64,000 nt of DNA from Hofstenia miamia (GCA_004352715.1 SCFE01000093.1:583001-647000); one strand, 5' to 3'. Shown: positions 1-52,957, numbered from the stretch's first letter. Program-made: numbers and translations. Notes: generated by a model from the sequence alone, not told the origin.

Positions 1-414
1 CCACTGTGGATCATGCCACCAGGAACAACGATCACTGGGACAGTGTACCAAAAACTGTTATCTGAGAAGCTGATCACATGGATGGATGTTCTGGGCGCCA
101 GTCACTTCCAGCATGATGGCGCACCATGCCATACTGCAAATGTTGTAAGAAATTGGCTGGCTCAGCAGGAGATTCCAGTTCTTGGCCCATGGCCAGGCTC
201 GTCACCTGACCTGAACCCAATTGAAAATCTTTGGGTTCAGATGAAGCAGAAGGTGGGTGAGCACAACCCCACTTCACAGGAGCACTTGAGGGAGATTATC
301 AAGAAGGTGTGGACCACAGAAATGACACTGGAGGCCTGCCAAAAACTTGCTCACTCCATGCCGAGGCGCATTGAAGCTGTTCTGGCTGCCAAGGGACAGC
401 ACACAAAATACTGA
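1..414 (+). CDS. Tc1-type transposase, C-terminal fragment
   Basis: Open from the window edge to TGA at 412-414. Shows the last part of the DDE catalytic core: Asp in FQHDGAPCHTAN and Glu in PDLNPIENLW, with 35 residues between them (34 in classical Tc1), followed by the usual helical C-terminal tail (SMPRRIEAVLAAKG). The visible part has no stop or frameshift, so this copy may be recent. Catalyses TA-targeted cut-and-paste transposition. Confidence 0.88.
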   Translation, partial: PLWIMPPGTTITGTVYQKLLSEKLITWMDVLGASHFQHDGAPCHTANVVRNWLAQQEIPVLGPWPGSSPDLNPIENLWVQMKQKVGEHNPTSQEHLREIIKKVWTTEMTLEACQKLAHSMPRRIEAVLAAKGQHTKY

Positions 415-550
415 TAAAACTGTGGAAAAACTTTTTCTTTTCTTCTGTTGCATGAAAGTTACGAAATATACTTTGTTTGAACAAATTGGTAAGACAAATT
501 ATTACTCATTATCAAATATAGGGGTGGGCTCAGACTTTTGGCCGCTACTG
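1..550 (+). mobile_element. Tc1-family transposon, 3' part (continues left of window)
   Basis: The right end carries the terminal inverted repeat, read inward as CAGTAGCGGCCAAAAGTCTG, followed by the TA target site at 551-552. The left end lies outside the window. The transposase C-terminal half is at 1-414. Confidence 0.85.
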
Positions 551-562
551 TATATATACATA

Positions 563-1188
563 CAGTATTGTCCAAAAAGATCCGCCCACTTCATAAAATA
601 TATAGAAAAATGAAAATACTGTCTAAATATCACTCGCGAATTCATTATTACAAATCGTGGTTTAAAAATATAATCTGCAACAAAATTTATTATGACAAAC
701 AATTATAATACTACAATACTTATACGAAAAAAACAAAGATTGTCAACAGCAAAATCAGTATTTTGTATGCATCTTTTTTGTATTAACGACTTTAGCTATT
801 CTAGTGATGACAATCACAGGAAAACAGTGCGGGCGTACGAAGGAAAGATTATTATTTAATTGAAGCCATTCCGTTTTCTCTCTTACATTATTCTATCGAA
901 CGTTGAACAGTATTAGTTGTGCCATGGAAGTACTTACCTGACAAAAATTATCTTACTAACGCATATTTTTCATGAAGAATTCCATTATCTAATGAATATG
1001 TAAGGGAAGCTGATGAGCAATAAGTTGTTAAAGCCTTTTCTTTCTTTATGTTTACGTCATTTGTACACAAGATAATTGTTTGATTACTTATTACGTCCAA
1101 TTAAATAACATATTTATAAAAAAGGTATCACATCCATATCTTTAAATTTTGCTTCCTAATGGTGGTTGGATCATTTTGGCCAATACTG
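563..1188. mobile_element. Tc1/mariner-type MITE
   Basis: Terminal inverted repeats of about 28 bp: CAGTATTGTCCAAAAAGATC at 563 pairs with the complement of the end near 1161-1188 (CAGTATTGGCCAAAATGATC read inward). TA lies on both sides (561-562, 1189-1190). The 626-bp interior encodes nothing recognisable. It sits only 12 bp from the preceding Tc1 end, and the two TIRs share a CAGTA..GGCCAAAA core. Confidence 0.75.
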
Positions 1189-1276
1189 TATATACATATG
1201 TATGTATATGCTTCCTATCTCCAACTTGGGACATACGATAAGGATCATAGGCTTAGCCATTCAAAATGGAAAATCA

Positions 1277-3339
1277 AATATGTATTATCACTGCCAGTAA
1301 TCACACCTATCATATACCAAGTATTCTTTACGTTACAGAATTGTATTATTGTATTTGTGGAATACATCATTTTGGAGACAACGTCATATATAGGATTAGA
1401 TCAGTAAACAATATTTTTGAATGATGGCATTCTTCCCCTTAAACGAATGATATGTGATCAAACACAATTATATATATATATATATATTCATTTTTAAACG
1501 CTATGAAAAATATAGACCAGTTTCGATTCTGAAAATCATCATCAGTAACAATATGAGAGGAAATAAATATTTACAATTGACTACTCTATTATAATACAAA
1601 ATTACTGCATGCACACTAGAATAAATTTAATGTTATCATGATTTGTTGCTTATTTAGTAATTGATGTTTCTTTGTTTGCTTGATGATTAACGATTCGCCT
1701 ATTTTAGGATGTTGTGTTCTTAGTTGTATTTAAAATATTTTTTTCTTTAGCTTGGTGTTCATGCATAAATATTTCTGATCTTAAATGTCCGTTAATATGC
1801 TCCTTCATTCTTGTTACCAAATGTCGCTTTGTTTACCCGTCGTATGATTTTTCACAATCATCACATTTATAATTTTAGACAACAGAGGAAACTAAATTCC
1901 TTGGAATAGTATCTTTATTTTGGAATATATCTTTAGTTTTATAAGATGTAAATATAGGAACGATCTTTGTCCATTTTAAATTTGTATTCATAGTTATTTT
2001 CTTCTTTAAACTGATTTTGGTTACATAAATAAGGTAGCTTTAAATATACATTGATCTTGATTTCATCAAGCTTTTCAATTTTATTCTCTTCATTGTTATT
2101 GCAAAATAAAGTGTTTGAATATTTTTTGATTAATTTCTGCGGAAAACCATTATCCTCAAGAATTTTAAAAGCTTTGTTGATGGCATCTCTAAGGTGTTTG
2201 TAATTTGGGGATGTAAGTTTACCTCTATTAAGCAAAGCTTTGATTGTATTTACTTTGTAAGTTTTGTTACAATTTGAATGGCAAGGAATGTATAATCCAG
2301 AATTTGTNAATATGTATTATCACTGCCAGTAATCACACCTATCATATACCAAGTATTCTTTACGTTACAGAATTGTATTATTGTATTTGTGGAATACATC
2401 ATTTTGGAGACAACGTCATATATAGGATTAGATCAGTAAACAATATTTTTGAATGATGGCATTCTTCCCCTTAAACGAATGATATGTGATCAAACACAAT
2501 TATATATATATATATATATTCATTTTTAAACGCTATGAAAAATATAGACCAGTTTCGATTCTGAAAATCATCATCAGTAACAATATGAGAGGAAATAAAT
2601 ATTTACAATTGACTACTCTATTATAATACAAAATTACTGCATGCACACTAGAATAAATTTAATGTTATCATGATTTGTTGCTTATTTAGTAATTGATGTT
2701 TCTTTGTTTGCTTGATGATTAACGATTCGCCTATTTTAGGATGTTGTGTTCTTAGTTGTATTTAAAATATTTTTTTCTTTAGCTTGGTGTTCATGCATAA
2801 ATATTTCTGATCTTAAATGTCCGTTAATATGCTCCTTCATTCTTGTTACCAAATGTCGCTTTGTTTACCCGTCGTATGATTTTTCACAATCATCACATTT
2901 ATAATTTTAGACAACAGAGGAAACTAAATTCCTTGGAATAGTATCTTTATTTTGGAATATATCTTTAGTTTTATAAGATGTAAATATAGGAACGATCTTT
3001 GTCCATTTTAAATTTGTATTCATAGTTATTTTCTTCTTTAAACTGATTTTGGTTACATAAATAAGGTAGCTTTAAATATACATTGATCTTGATTTCATCA
3101 AGCTTTTCAATTTTATTCTCTTCATTGTTATTGCAAAATAAAGTGTTTGAATATTTTTTGATTAATTTCTGCGGAAAACCATTATCCTCAAGAATTTTAA
3201 AAGCTTTGTTGATGGCATCTCTAAGGTGTTTGTAATTTGGGGATGTAAGTTTACCTCTATTAAGCAAAGCTTTGATTGTATTTACTTTGTAAGTTTTGTT
3301 ACAATTTGAATGGCAAGGAATGTATAATCCAGAATTTGT
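1277..3339. repeat. 1,031-bp direct duplication around a single N (assembly overlap)
   Basis: 1277-2307 and 2309-3339 are the same length and appear identical. The first copy ends exactly at the N at 2308 and the second begins exactly after it. Most likely two overlapping contig ends were joined without merging. Confidence 0.85.
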
Positions 3340-3348
3340 CTTTTTTAT

Positions 3349-3382
<34 letters not shown>

Positions 3383-3489
3383 TATATAGCAGCATAAAAT
3401 GAATGTGTATCTCTAATTTTTTCACAATTGGTATCTTTAGATCCACAAATACGATTGATGCCAATCGAATGAAAGAAATTTCCAGGCAA
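1640..3489 (-). pseudogene. Penelope-like retroelement C-terminal relic (GIY-YIG region)
   Basis: On the minus strand, NTIKALLNRGKLTSPNYKHL then RDAINKAFKILEDNGFPQKL is the typical linker after a Penelope-like reverse transcriptase. Downstream (about 1880-1700), YKCDDCEKSYDG, TKRHLVTRMKEH and a following His-rich stretch resemble the GIY-YIG endonuclease, but stops interrupt it. No reverse transcriptase is visible upstream. The block appears twice only because of the unmerged overlap around the N at 2308. Confidence 0.6.
3352..3379. repeat. (TA)n microsatellite
   Basis: About 14 TA units, inside the Penelope-like relic. Confidence 0.9.
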
Positions 3490-4544
3490 AGAGTTATGAA
3501 CAATCTGCTTACAAGATCTCAGTCACACAATAATCTCAACATTGTCTAGTCTCTGAATGAAACTTAATTATTGATCAGCACATATCAATAGCATAAAATG
3601 GATTTTTTCCAATAATCATAAGTAATAAAAATTCATCTTCGAGAACATTCAAGAATCAAGCATTCATATAGTTCATAATGTTTATAGTAGATTAAAAATT
3701 TTGCAAACTTCATCCTCAATTGCATGGCCATTCAATAATAATTAGTCATGGTTGAAAAGCTCCGTTTGAACAAGCTCATGTAGTGCAGTTTTGCCTAAAA
3801 TCACTTTGCAAAAACTTTTTTCAAGTATGTTGAAGTTTAGATTTTTCTTTCAAAATTGCAGAAATTAGGGGAATTGTCTGTTGCCATGTATTCATTTTTT
3901 TAAACTATCCATTATTTCCTGCAATGAGGGACTAAATATTATTGATAGAAAGTCTAAGGAATTTTCAAGCTTTTTACGTCATTGATGACATCACCAAGTC
4001 AAAATCAAGCTAATATTTGAATGCTGGTACTTCTTTTATTAATCGGCGATGTTTTACTTCAATTTGAACATTTATTTTTACTCTGCATCTGCAGACATGT
4101 AGAAGCATTATGGTTGCATACTTAGCAGAGATGCTTTATATTCAAAAATTTAATTATTGGAATGTAATTGCCATCAATATTTGTATGATTTTGTCAATTG
4201 CATAGCTCAATAAGAAAAAATTAAGCACTCAGAAAAATGAACATTAGGGGATTTTCCAATTACAATGATGACGCCATAAATAACTTAATGATGGTCTCAA
4301 ATCACTTTAAACCGTCTATTAATGATAATATATTGAGTCTATCCTTAGTTGTCGGAAAAAACGCGAAAAAGTAATAGATTGAATATTTAGCAACAAGAGA
4401 TTCCCCTAATTATTGCCAAATGTAGTGCAAAACTTCATCGACTTTTAGGGGAATTTAAACTTCAGCCGATTTGAGAATTTTAATCAAAGCTATTTTATTC
4501 AATGACCATCAATCATGTTTGAACAATTCGCATATTACTGAAAT
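3490..4544. other. Sequence with no recognised feature
   Basis: AT-rich. Lies 3' of NALCN on its strand; its right part may be 3' untranslated region. Nothing coding or repetitive recognised. Confidence 0.6.
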
Positions 4545-4550
4545 TTTATT
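4545..4550 (-). promoter_or_regulatory. Candidate NALCN polyadenylation signal
   Basis: AATAAA on the minus strand about 70 bases past the stop codon. A second AATAAA follows at 4499-4494. In DNA this AT-rich, chance matches are common. Confidence 0.35.
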
Positions 4551-4620
4551 AAAAACTGTATACAAAAATTATACAATTATTTCATTTAAAAAATTACAAA
4601 TTCAATTAAGTATTTCAATT

Positions 4621-45268
<40,648 letters not shown>

Positions 45269-45290
45269 CTAAAAATATTTTTAAAAAACA
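45269..45290 (-). promoter_or_regulatory. Splice acceptor immediately upstream of the NALCN ATG
   Basis: Read on the minus strand, a T-rich tract ends in TTTTTAG and the next three bases are the initiator ATG. The 5' untranslated leader is therefore probably in one or more upstream exons, or is added by spliced-leader trans-splicing. No leader exon or promoter was identified upstream. Confidence 0.55.
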
Positions 45291-45639
45291 AATATTTGTA
45301 AGAAACGCCAAACATTTTTTAAGAAATTTATTTTTAAATTAACATGTTCTTGCTGACTGAAGCTTAACCATAAAATGCCAAGTGTGGATCTAAAGCTACA
45401 AACCGTTTTGTTTGCATAAAAATTCCCTCCTAGCCTACTTAGAAATTTATAAGTGTTAGGACGTTGAAACATCTTTTGGTGAACATCGGTGTTAAATATT
45501 ATTCTTGTATCAAAAGTACTTGGAACTATTAACAAATTGTTTCCAATGAAAATATCGATATTTAAAAAACTTACAATTCTCTCCATGCCCCTAGTTCAAA
45601 GAAACAGGACTCTGGTAACAACATCCAAAATATTAATGC

Positions 45640-46215
45640 AAAAAAATTAATGGGGGAGGGAATTTAATTGCCATTAATGGAAAGGCATTAATGGATGTTA
45701 TGTTTTCAAAATGGTAATTAATTAATTTTTTAGAACACCATGAATTGGCATTATTGCAATTTTATTATAACGTAAATGGTCTTTCCTTAAACAATCAATT
45801 TGAATTATCCATCCATGACACCTTTCAGTGCTATTTTTCTATCACACGCAAAGCTAGTTGTCTGTCAGGTTATCTATACACAGACTATTTTTGGGATCAA
45901 TGCCCATTGACCAGTAACAAGTCAATTAATGTCAAATCTATCACTGTGATTAGCTGTAGCAATTTTTAATATGATGGTTTGATGGACAAAATGTCATTGC
46001 ACCTTGAAGCCATTGATGCTCACTTTTTTTACAGTGTTTTATTGTGCAAGCCTTCAGACATCTCACACATATTTAAATAATTTCACATGAAAAGACAATG
46101 AGATGAACAAATTTCTGCATTACCATATGTATCTCTAAAATGGCCATTAATTTTCCATTAATAGCTATAGTTAATTTTTATTTCCGCAATTTCCATTAAT
46201 GGATTTTAAGAAATT
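45640..46215. mobile_element. MITE-like element with ATTAATGG word clusters
   Basis: CCATTAATGG and related words repeat at 45645-45735 and again at 46140-46206, in opposite orientation, around about 400 bp with no recognised coding sequence. Resembles the hAT-like MITEs in the window. Exact ends and target site were not resolved. Confidence 0.45.
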
Positions 46216-47823
46216 TTTTTACATTAAATTAAAATCAATTTTTGAGCAGCCATGACAACAAATATTTCTTCTTTTTCCATAGATATCCCGCTTAGGTTCT
46301 GTTCAGCTGTGCATTAAGCAAAGTCAGAGATCATGGTGTCCTAGGGCATCTTAAGAGGTTAATAGAAAAGAAGCACTTCTCTATCCCTAGATGCTATTAG
46401 AGTTGAACATTGATATATTGAATATCTGTTAGTTTGTGACTTAATAAGGCTTAGAATTTTTTTAGGAAACCATAAAAATAAAATAATCGATGTGTGGGAA
46501 GCATAAAACCGCTATACGGTAATCTAAGTTTTTTATATGACCAGTTTCTATGTTTATCTCAGTATTTATAACGAAAATTTGTGATACACATTCTTTTAAA
46601 AAAAAACATTGCTTCTAAATATATATGCATGCTTTATTAAGTGATATTCTTAACGAAATAAATGTGGTTTGATATTAATGAAANATATATATATATAGTT
46701 AAACTATGTCGCTATGTACCAGTAAGATTTTTTGTTGTTAAAAAATGTAATGATAATATGATAATCACGCGCGCAGTGGTGGCAATGGATATACAGACTA
46801 CTATTTGAAACAATGTTTTAAAAAAAAGAATTTTATTCATTTGAAAATGGCTCTATCATTGCTCAACAATGTAGTGAATAATTGAGCNCATTATTGCAAT
46901 TTTATTATAACGTAAATGGTCTTTCCTTAAACAATCAATTTGAATTATCCATCCATGACACCTTTCAGTGCTATTTTTCTATCACACGCAAAGCTAGTTG
47001 TCTGTCAGGTTATCTATACACAGACTATTTTTGGGATCAATGCCCATTGACCAGTAACAAGTCAATTAATGTCAAATCTATCACTGTGATTAGCTGTAGC
47101 AATTTTTAATTTGATGGTTTGATGGACAAAATGTCATTGCACCTTGAAGCCATTGATGCTCACTTTTTTTACAGTGTTTTATTGTGCAAGCCTTCAGACA
47201 TCTCACACATATTTAAATAATTTCACATGAAAAGACAATGAGATGAACAAATTTCTGCATTACCATATGTATCTCTAAAATGGCCATTAATTTTCCATTA
47301 ATAGCTATAGTTAATTTTTATTTCCGCAATTTCCATTAATGGATTTTAAGAAATTTTTTTACATTAAATTAAAATCAATTTTTGAGCAGCCATGACAACA
47401 AATATTTCTTCTTTTTCCATAGATATCCCGCTTAGGTTCTGTTCAGCTGTGCATTAAGCAAAGTCAGAGATCATGGTGTCCTAGGGCATCTTAAGAGGTT
47501 AATAGAAAAGAAGCACTTCTCTATCCCTAGATGCTATTAGAGTTGAACATTGATATATTGAATATCTGTTAGTTTGTGACTTAATAAGGCTTAGAATTTT
47601 TTTAGGAAACCATAAAAATAAAATAATCGATGTGTGGGAAGCATAAAACCGCTATACGGTAATCTAAGTTTTTTATATGACCAGTTTCTATGTTTATCTC
47701 AGTATTTATAACGAAAATTTGTGATACACATTCTTTTAAAAAAAAACATTGCTTCTAAATATATATGCATGCTTTATTAAGTGATATTCTTAACGAAATA
47801 AATGTGGTTTGATATTAATGAAA
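45749..47823. repeat. 935-bp duplication around two single Ns (assembly overlap)
   Basis: 45749-46683 and 46889-47823 have equal length and look nearly identical. They are bounded by Ns at 46684 and 46888, with a 203-bp stray contig between. Confidence 0.85.
46685..46887. repeat. 203-bp stray contig, also present at 49345-49547
   Basis: The segment between the two Ns matches 49345-49547 throughout. It is probably a short contig that scaffolding placed in the wrong spot. Confidence 0.8.
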
Positions 47824-48399
47824 TATATTTAATTATGACGAATGGAGCAATTTAAAAGCTATTACTGTGCAGAAATGAAAGGATTTGTAACAATAGGTAT
47901 TAAAAAGTTAAGTGTCTTAATAAGTGAATTATATAGAATTGAATAAGTGTTTATTTTCTGCACTTAATCATTAGTCGAAGATGATATGATTTTCAAAGAG
48001 TTGCCATCTTCTGTCAAGTAACTGGCAGTAAATATAATCTGAACTTACCAGCATATAAACTAGTTAGAGACTCAATTCTTTTGTCATCTCAAACGAAATC
48101 TGATAGTGTAACAAGACACCAGAAATAGTTTGAAAAGGAATGTCAATATATTTTCAATTCAGTGAAATGTGCGTTATTAATGGGAAAATCGAAGTTACTA
48201 GGTATTTTCAGAAGAGAAGGCAGAAAATTTATCATTCAGAAGAAAATGAAATTTTATCCCAACTCAGAAAAAATTAATATTCTCGAAGCAGAAAACAGCC
48301 CATGGATTCTCGATTCTAACAATGACGGGATGTCAAAATTCAGATTCGTATCAAACAACTCGAGAAGGATTTCGAACAGCTACGGACTCACAACATCAC
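47824..48399. other. No recognised feature
   Basis: A 91-codon frame at 48162-48437 could be an upstream part of the LINE relic but shows no known motif. Confidence 0.4.
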
Positions 48400-49040
48400 T
48401 TCAAATATCTCCACACAACACATACATCACCATGTGAACTAGATATGCCATTCTCTGGAGAAAGTAATTGAATATATAGAGCAATCAAAGCTCAGTAATT
48501 CATTCAGCAACCTTGCTGCTAATAACGGGTCACCTCATAGAGCAATAGGGAGAAAGTATCGCAAAGGCTCTTTAAAAAAGGAATGGGAGCCGTCAAGATA
48601 ACAACAACTACAGGGGAGTCGCACTATTATGTGTCCCTCCCAATTGTCTACCAAAGTTCATTTACAACATACTACATCCCAAGACTTCGTTTAACACTTC
48701 AAGAATATGGATTTTGTCAGGGAAGATCAACAGTCAATGCAATCTCAGTATTATGTTTTCTTTGTAGATTTCAGCAACGCTTTTGATTATATCAATCGAG
48801 AAAAGTTCATAAGTAAACTGATGCATTATCACATTGTACGTGGAGATTTTCTCAAATTTATCGCTTCAATGCTATCTAGAATTTATATGTACGTTTCAAA
48901 TAGAAGCCATATGGCAAAATAGATATATCAAACCAATGGCGTCCCACAAGGTGATAACCTAAGCCCATTTCTATTTAGTAGGTTCAAAGCAGATCCACCA
49001 GATGTAAAAACTTTCAACACAGAATCGCATGTCTTCTTTA
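48400..49040 (+). pseudogene. LINE-type reverse transcriptase relic
   Basis: Plus-strand fragments in shifting frames: NNYRGVALL (about 48600), QEYGFCQGRSTVNAI (48700), VFFVDFSNAFDYINREKF (48755) and, after a stop, NGVPQGDNLSPFLF (48940). This is the order of non-LTR reverse transcriptase blocks. The YADD-type catalytic block was not found. Heavily frameshifted and dead. Confidence 0.7.
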
Positions 49041-49588
49041 TGTGAGAATTAAAAACCGCAAGGAATTAAAGGGGTGTCCGTTGAATGGATTGAATTTGCA
49101 TTAATATTTCAGGGAGGGTTTGCTACGTAACTTGCTGTTTTCAGGAAAAGATCGGGTACAACCGACAGTATAATGTGTTTTGCTTCACTGGAGCTGAGTA
49201 AATAAATTTTCGACTATTATTTTAATTGAATTATGTCTTCCGTAATCCTGAAAAAGTAGTAACAATTTAAAATCATTTTAAAAACCTACGTGCTCATATG
49301 TTAGTCCGTCTCCGACACGTTGGTGCAAAATTCCGACAGTATATATATATATATATAGTTAAACTATGTCGCTATGTACCAGTAAGATTTTTTGTTGTTA
49401 AAAAATGTAATGATAATATGATAATCACGCGCGCAGTGGTGGCAATGGATATACAGACTACTATTTGAAACAATGTTTTAAAAAAAAGAATTTTATTCAT
49501 TTGAAAATGGCTCTATCATTGCTCAACAATGTAGTGAATAATTGAGCCTGAAGTTGGCAAATTTATTGTATATTTCAAAAAAATAGTT

Positions 49589-49613
49589 ATATATATATAT
49601 ATATATATATATA
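49589..49613. repeat. (TA)n microsatellite
   Basis: About 12 TA units. Another short tract lies at 49340-49357. Confidence 0.9.
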
Positions 49614-50400
49614 GCCATTAATAGCAGCCACCCAATGTCATACAGTAATTTTGTACGTACATAGCGACATATTATAACTATATATACATTTTTAGATAAT
49701 TTAGCTCCAAATTACTGAAATCCCATAAGTAAAAATATGATTATCATATAAAATGGTATGCAAAATGTTTCGATGGCCTAATACGGATACAGTAATAGTT
49801 CTCGAATGATGATCTACTCAAATAATTTAAGAATATGGTTTTTGTAAAAGTGCAAATGCAAGCATATTAGTTTGGTCTTTGTTGTGGATCCAGCGTTGAC
49901 AAATATAAGAAAAAAACCTGTTTTGTTGTAGAATCTATTTCATTTAGAATTGTGAAAACGTATCACATTTGGTCGAAATGGATTTACATGTGTATAAAAA
50001 ATTTTAGGACGCGCACACCCCTCCTAATTAAAATTGTTGGATCGGCTCATACATACGTATTTTATCATCCCTAAAGCTTCCATTGATTTTTTTCTAATAA
50101 ACTTAGAGTACCCAATCAAGCATTTGTCGTTATTTTCGATATATGCTCTAGTGAAATTAGGGACATTCCAAGCAAATCCCAAATAATCCAAAATAAATAT
50201 TTACATTTTTCATGTTTGCATTTCAAAATATGAAACCAACATTCAGAATGCAATTGAGGCAATGTGCAATAGTTGCAAGATACATGCAGTTATTTCATTT
50301 GGCTATATTTCTTTAAATTCGATTCAGCTAATTTTTATAAAGGGATTTGAAAATTTATGCAAATTACAAAAAAAATATTTTGTAAAATTTTAAATATGTT
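49614..50400. other. No recognised feature
   Basis: AT-rich intergenic DNA. Confidence 0.6.
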
Positions 50401-51840
50401 TGTTTCGATTAATATAGCGATAAATATGATGCTTCAGTCATGTTAATCGAATAAACTTAAATCAAGTTGAGATGTAGGTCATGCCAGATATATCAATTAT
50501 TTGGTTGACCTAGATAGAGTCCAGTTAGGTATTATTCAAAATAGGGACATTCTGTTACATCCAAATTTGACGTCAATCATAAAATCAAAAATAAACGATT
50601 TTCTCCTTGATTACGCAAAACTTATTCATATTTTAGATTATAAAATAATTGCATGCTCCTCGCACTACCTTACATTGGCTTGACATTGGCTTCAGACAAG
50701 GTTGGGCAAAAATATTGGCTTGGGTATACGCGTATACCCTACCCAACCAATATATTGGGGGTAACCCCCATACCCAAGATCCAATACCCAATATTATAAA
50801 ATCAATACCAAATATTTATCTACCACTATTTATAGTACATTAATTGACTTCAGGGCCGTACCCAAGGGTTTTTTAAAATGTACCCTTAGCACATCTGTTA
50901 AAATATAATGAACAAGTATCCTGGTAGTGATGACGCAATGCAAACTGAGAGCGGAAATGATGGCTGGAATTGCAACATATGTCAACGTACATATACTGAA
51001 GGCTACAATGTCGAATGTGCGATAATTGGGCTCACGTTAAGTGCGGCATACGGAGCGAACGATTCTTTTATTGTAACGACTGTAGTTAGGTTCGGATAAC
51101 AAAAAATATTAATTTTTGTTTAACNGTTTCGATTAATATAGCGATAAATATGATGCTTCAGTCATGTTAATCGAATAAACTTAAATCAAGTTGAGATGTA
51201 GGTCATGCCAGATATATCAATTATTTGGTTGACCTAGATAGAGTCCAGTTAGGTATTATTCAAAATAGGGACATTCTGTTACATCCAAATTTGACGTCAA
51301 TCATAAAATCAAAAATAAACGATTTTCTCCTTGATTACGCAAAACTTATTCATATTTTAGATTATAAAATAATTGCATGCTCCTCGCACTACCTTACATT
51401 GGCTTGACATTGGCTTCAGACAAGGTTGGGCAAAAATATTGGCTCAGGTATACCCTACCCAACCAATATATTGGGGGTAACCCCCATACCCAAGATCCAA
51501 TACCCAATATTATAAAATCAATACCAAATATTTATCTACCACTATTTATAGTACATTAATTGACTTCAGGGCCGTACCCAAGGGTTTTTTAAAATGTACC
51601 CTTAGCACATCTGTTAAAATATAATGAACAAGTATCCTGGTAGTGATGACGCAATGCAAACTGAGAGCGGAAATGATGGCTGGAATTGCAACATATGTCA
51701 ACGTACATATACTGAAGGCTACAATGTCGAATGTGCGATAATTGGGCTCACGTTAAGTGCGGCATACGGAGCGAACGATTCTTTTATTGTAACGACTGTA
51801 GTTAGGTTCGGATAACAAAAAATATTAATTTTTGTTTAAC
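50401..51840. repeat. 0.72-kb duplication around a single N (unmerged haplotypes)
   Basis: 50401-51124 and 51126-51840 match except for an 8-9 bp indel near 50730 (TATACGCG) and minor changes. They abut the N at 51125. Confidence 0.85.
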
Positions 51841-52030
51841 CTGTTCCTTTTTGCAGTTCTATTCTAATCTACGTTTATTGATGTCTGTACCTACAACTTA
51901 AGGCAAAATTGTGACGGTCCTCATGTTTATCGAAAACCCCGATATTACTCATTATAACCCAATATATTGGGTATAACTCCCAATATCACCCAATACCCAA
52001 TATTTTTCGAAAACCCAATATCCAACCTTG
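50697..52030. mobile_element. hAT-like MITE with TATTGGG word clusters (contains an assembly duplication)
   Basis: Left CAAGGTTGG (50697) and right CCAACCTTG (to 52030) are inverted, with CTTCAGA directly outside each end (50690-50696, 52031-52037). CCCAATA/TATTGGG words fill both ends. Because 50401-51124 and 51126-51840 are the same locus joined at a single N, the true length is only about 0.6 kb. It shares its end sequence with the inner nested hAT at 33045. Confidence 0.75.
50908..51086 (+). pseudogene. PHD-finger relic captured in a hAT-like MITE
   Basis: Starts MNKYPGSDDAMQTESG, then WNCNICQRTYTEGYNVEC in one frame. After a frame change it reads CDNWAHVKCG and RFFYCNDC. Cys-x2-Cys, Cys-Asp, Trp-Ala-His and a final Cys-x2-Cys are the zinc-ligand order of a PHD finger. 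It is truncated and frameshifted. The second copy (51624-51800) is the assembly duplicate. Confidence 0.55.
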
Positions 52031-52957
52031 CTTCAGAGATGAACATGGAGCAAAAATTAATTTAGGACGAAGCCTCGGTAGTTTTGTAATTCCTCGGTTT
52101 CATTGTGAATTTGAAGTCTTTGAACTTCAATGATTGTATGAATTTTATTATAACTTTTTACATAACCGTTATGTTAGAAAATTATAATATAATCAAAACA
52201 CTGAAATTGAAAGACTTAAAATTTACATTTTAATTTTCAACACATTCCTAGTAAATTATATTGCATTAACTACATTTGGGTTAATTTGCGTGCATTGGTG
52301 CATATTGAAGCTATTTTGAAATTTCGTTTCCGTTTTTCCAAAAAAATCACCCCAAACCTCGCAAGGCACCTTTTCTTCTCATCTTTGAATAGTATTATTC
52401 GACTACGATTTAATTTTTCATATCCTTAACGGGGTCGCAAATGGGTGGGTCAACTAAGCCTCTGCCAGGGTTGGGCTATGCATCATNGGAAAACCCAATA
52501 TCTAACCTTGCTTCAGAAATGAACATGGAGCAAAAATTAATTTAGGACGAAGCCTCGGTAGTTTTGTAATTCCTCGGTTTCATTGTGAATTTTAAGTCTT
52601 TTAACTTCAGTGATTGTATGAATTTTATTATAACTTTTTACATAACGGTTATGTTAGAAAATTATAATATAATCAAAACACTGAAATTGAAAGACTTAAA
52701 ATTTACATTTTAATTTTCCTACTAAATTATATTGCATTAACTACATTTGGGTTAATTTGCGTGCATTGGTGAATATTGAAGCTATTTTGAAATTTCGTTT
52801 CCGTTTTTCCAAAAAAATCACCCCAAACCTCGCAAGGCACCTTTTCTTCTCATCTTTGAATAGTATTATTCGACTACGATTTAATTTTTCATATCCTTAA
52901 CGGGGTCGCAAATGGGTGGGTCAACTAAGCCTCTGCCAGGGTTGGGCTATGCATCAT
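52009..52957. repeat. 0.47-kb duplication around a single N (unmerged haplotypes)
   Basis: 52009-52486 and 52489-52957 match with a few substitutions and a small deletion. The N is at 52487. Confidence 0.85.

Noticed and set aside
1939-2235. Second copy of the Penelope-type frame as a separate gene
   Set aside because: Both copies sit on either side of a single N and have equal length. Treated as one locus duplicated by assembly.
45745-47109. Duplicated 74-codon frame at 45745-45969 and 46882-47109
   Set aside because: Same assembly overlap. The frame lies in the ATTAATGG element and shows no known protein.
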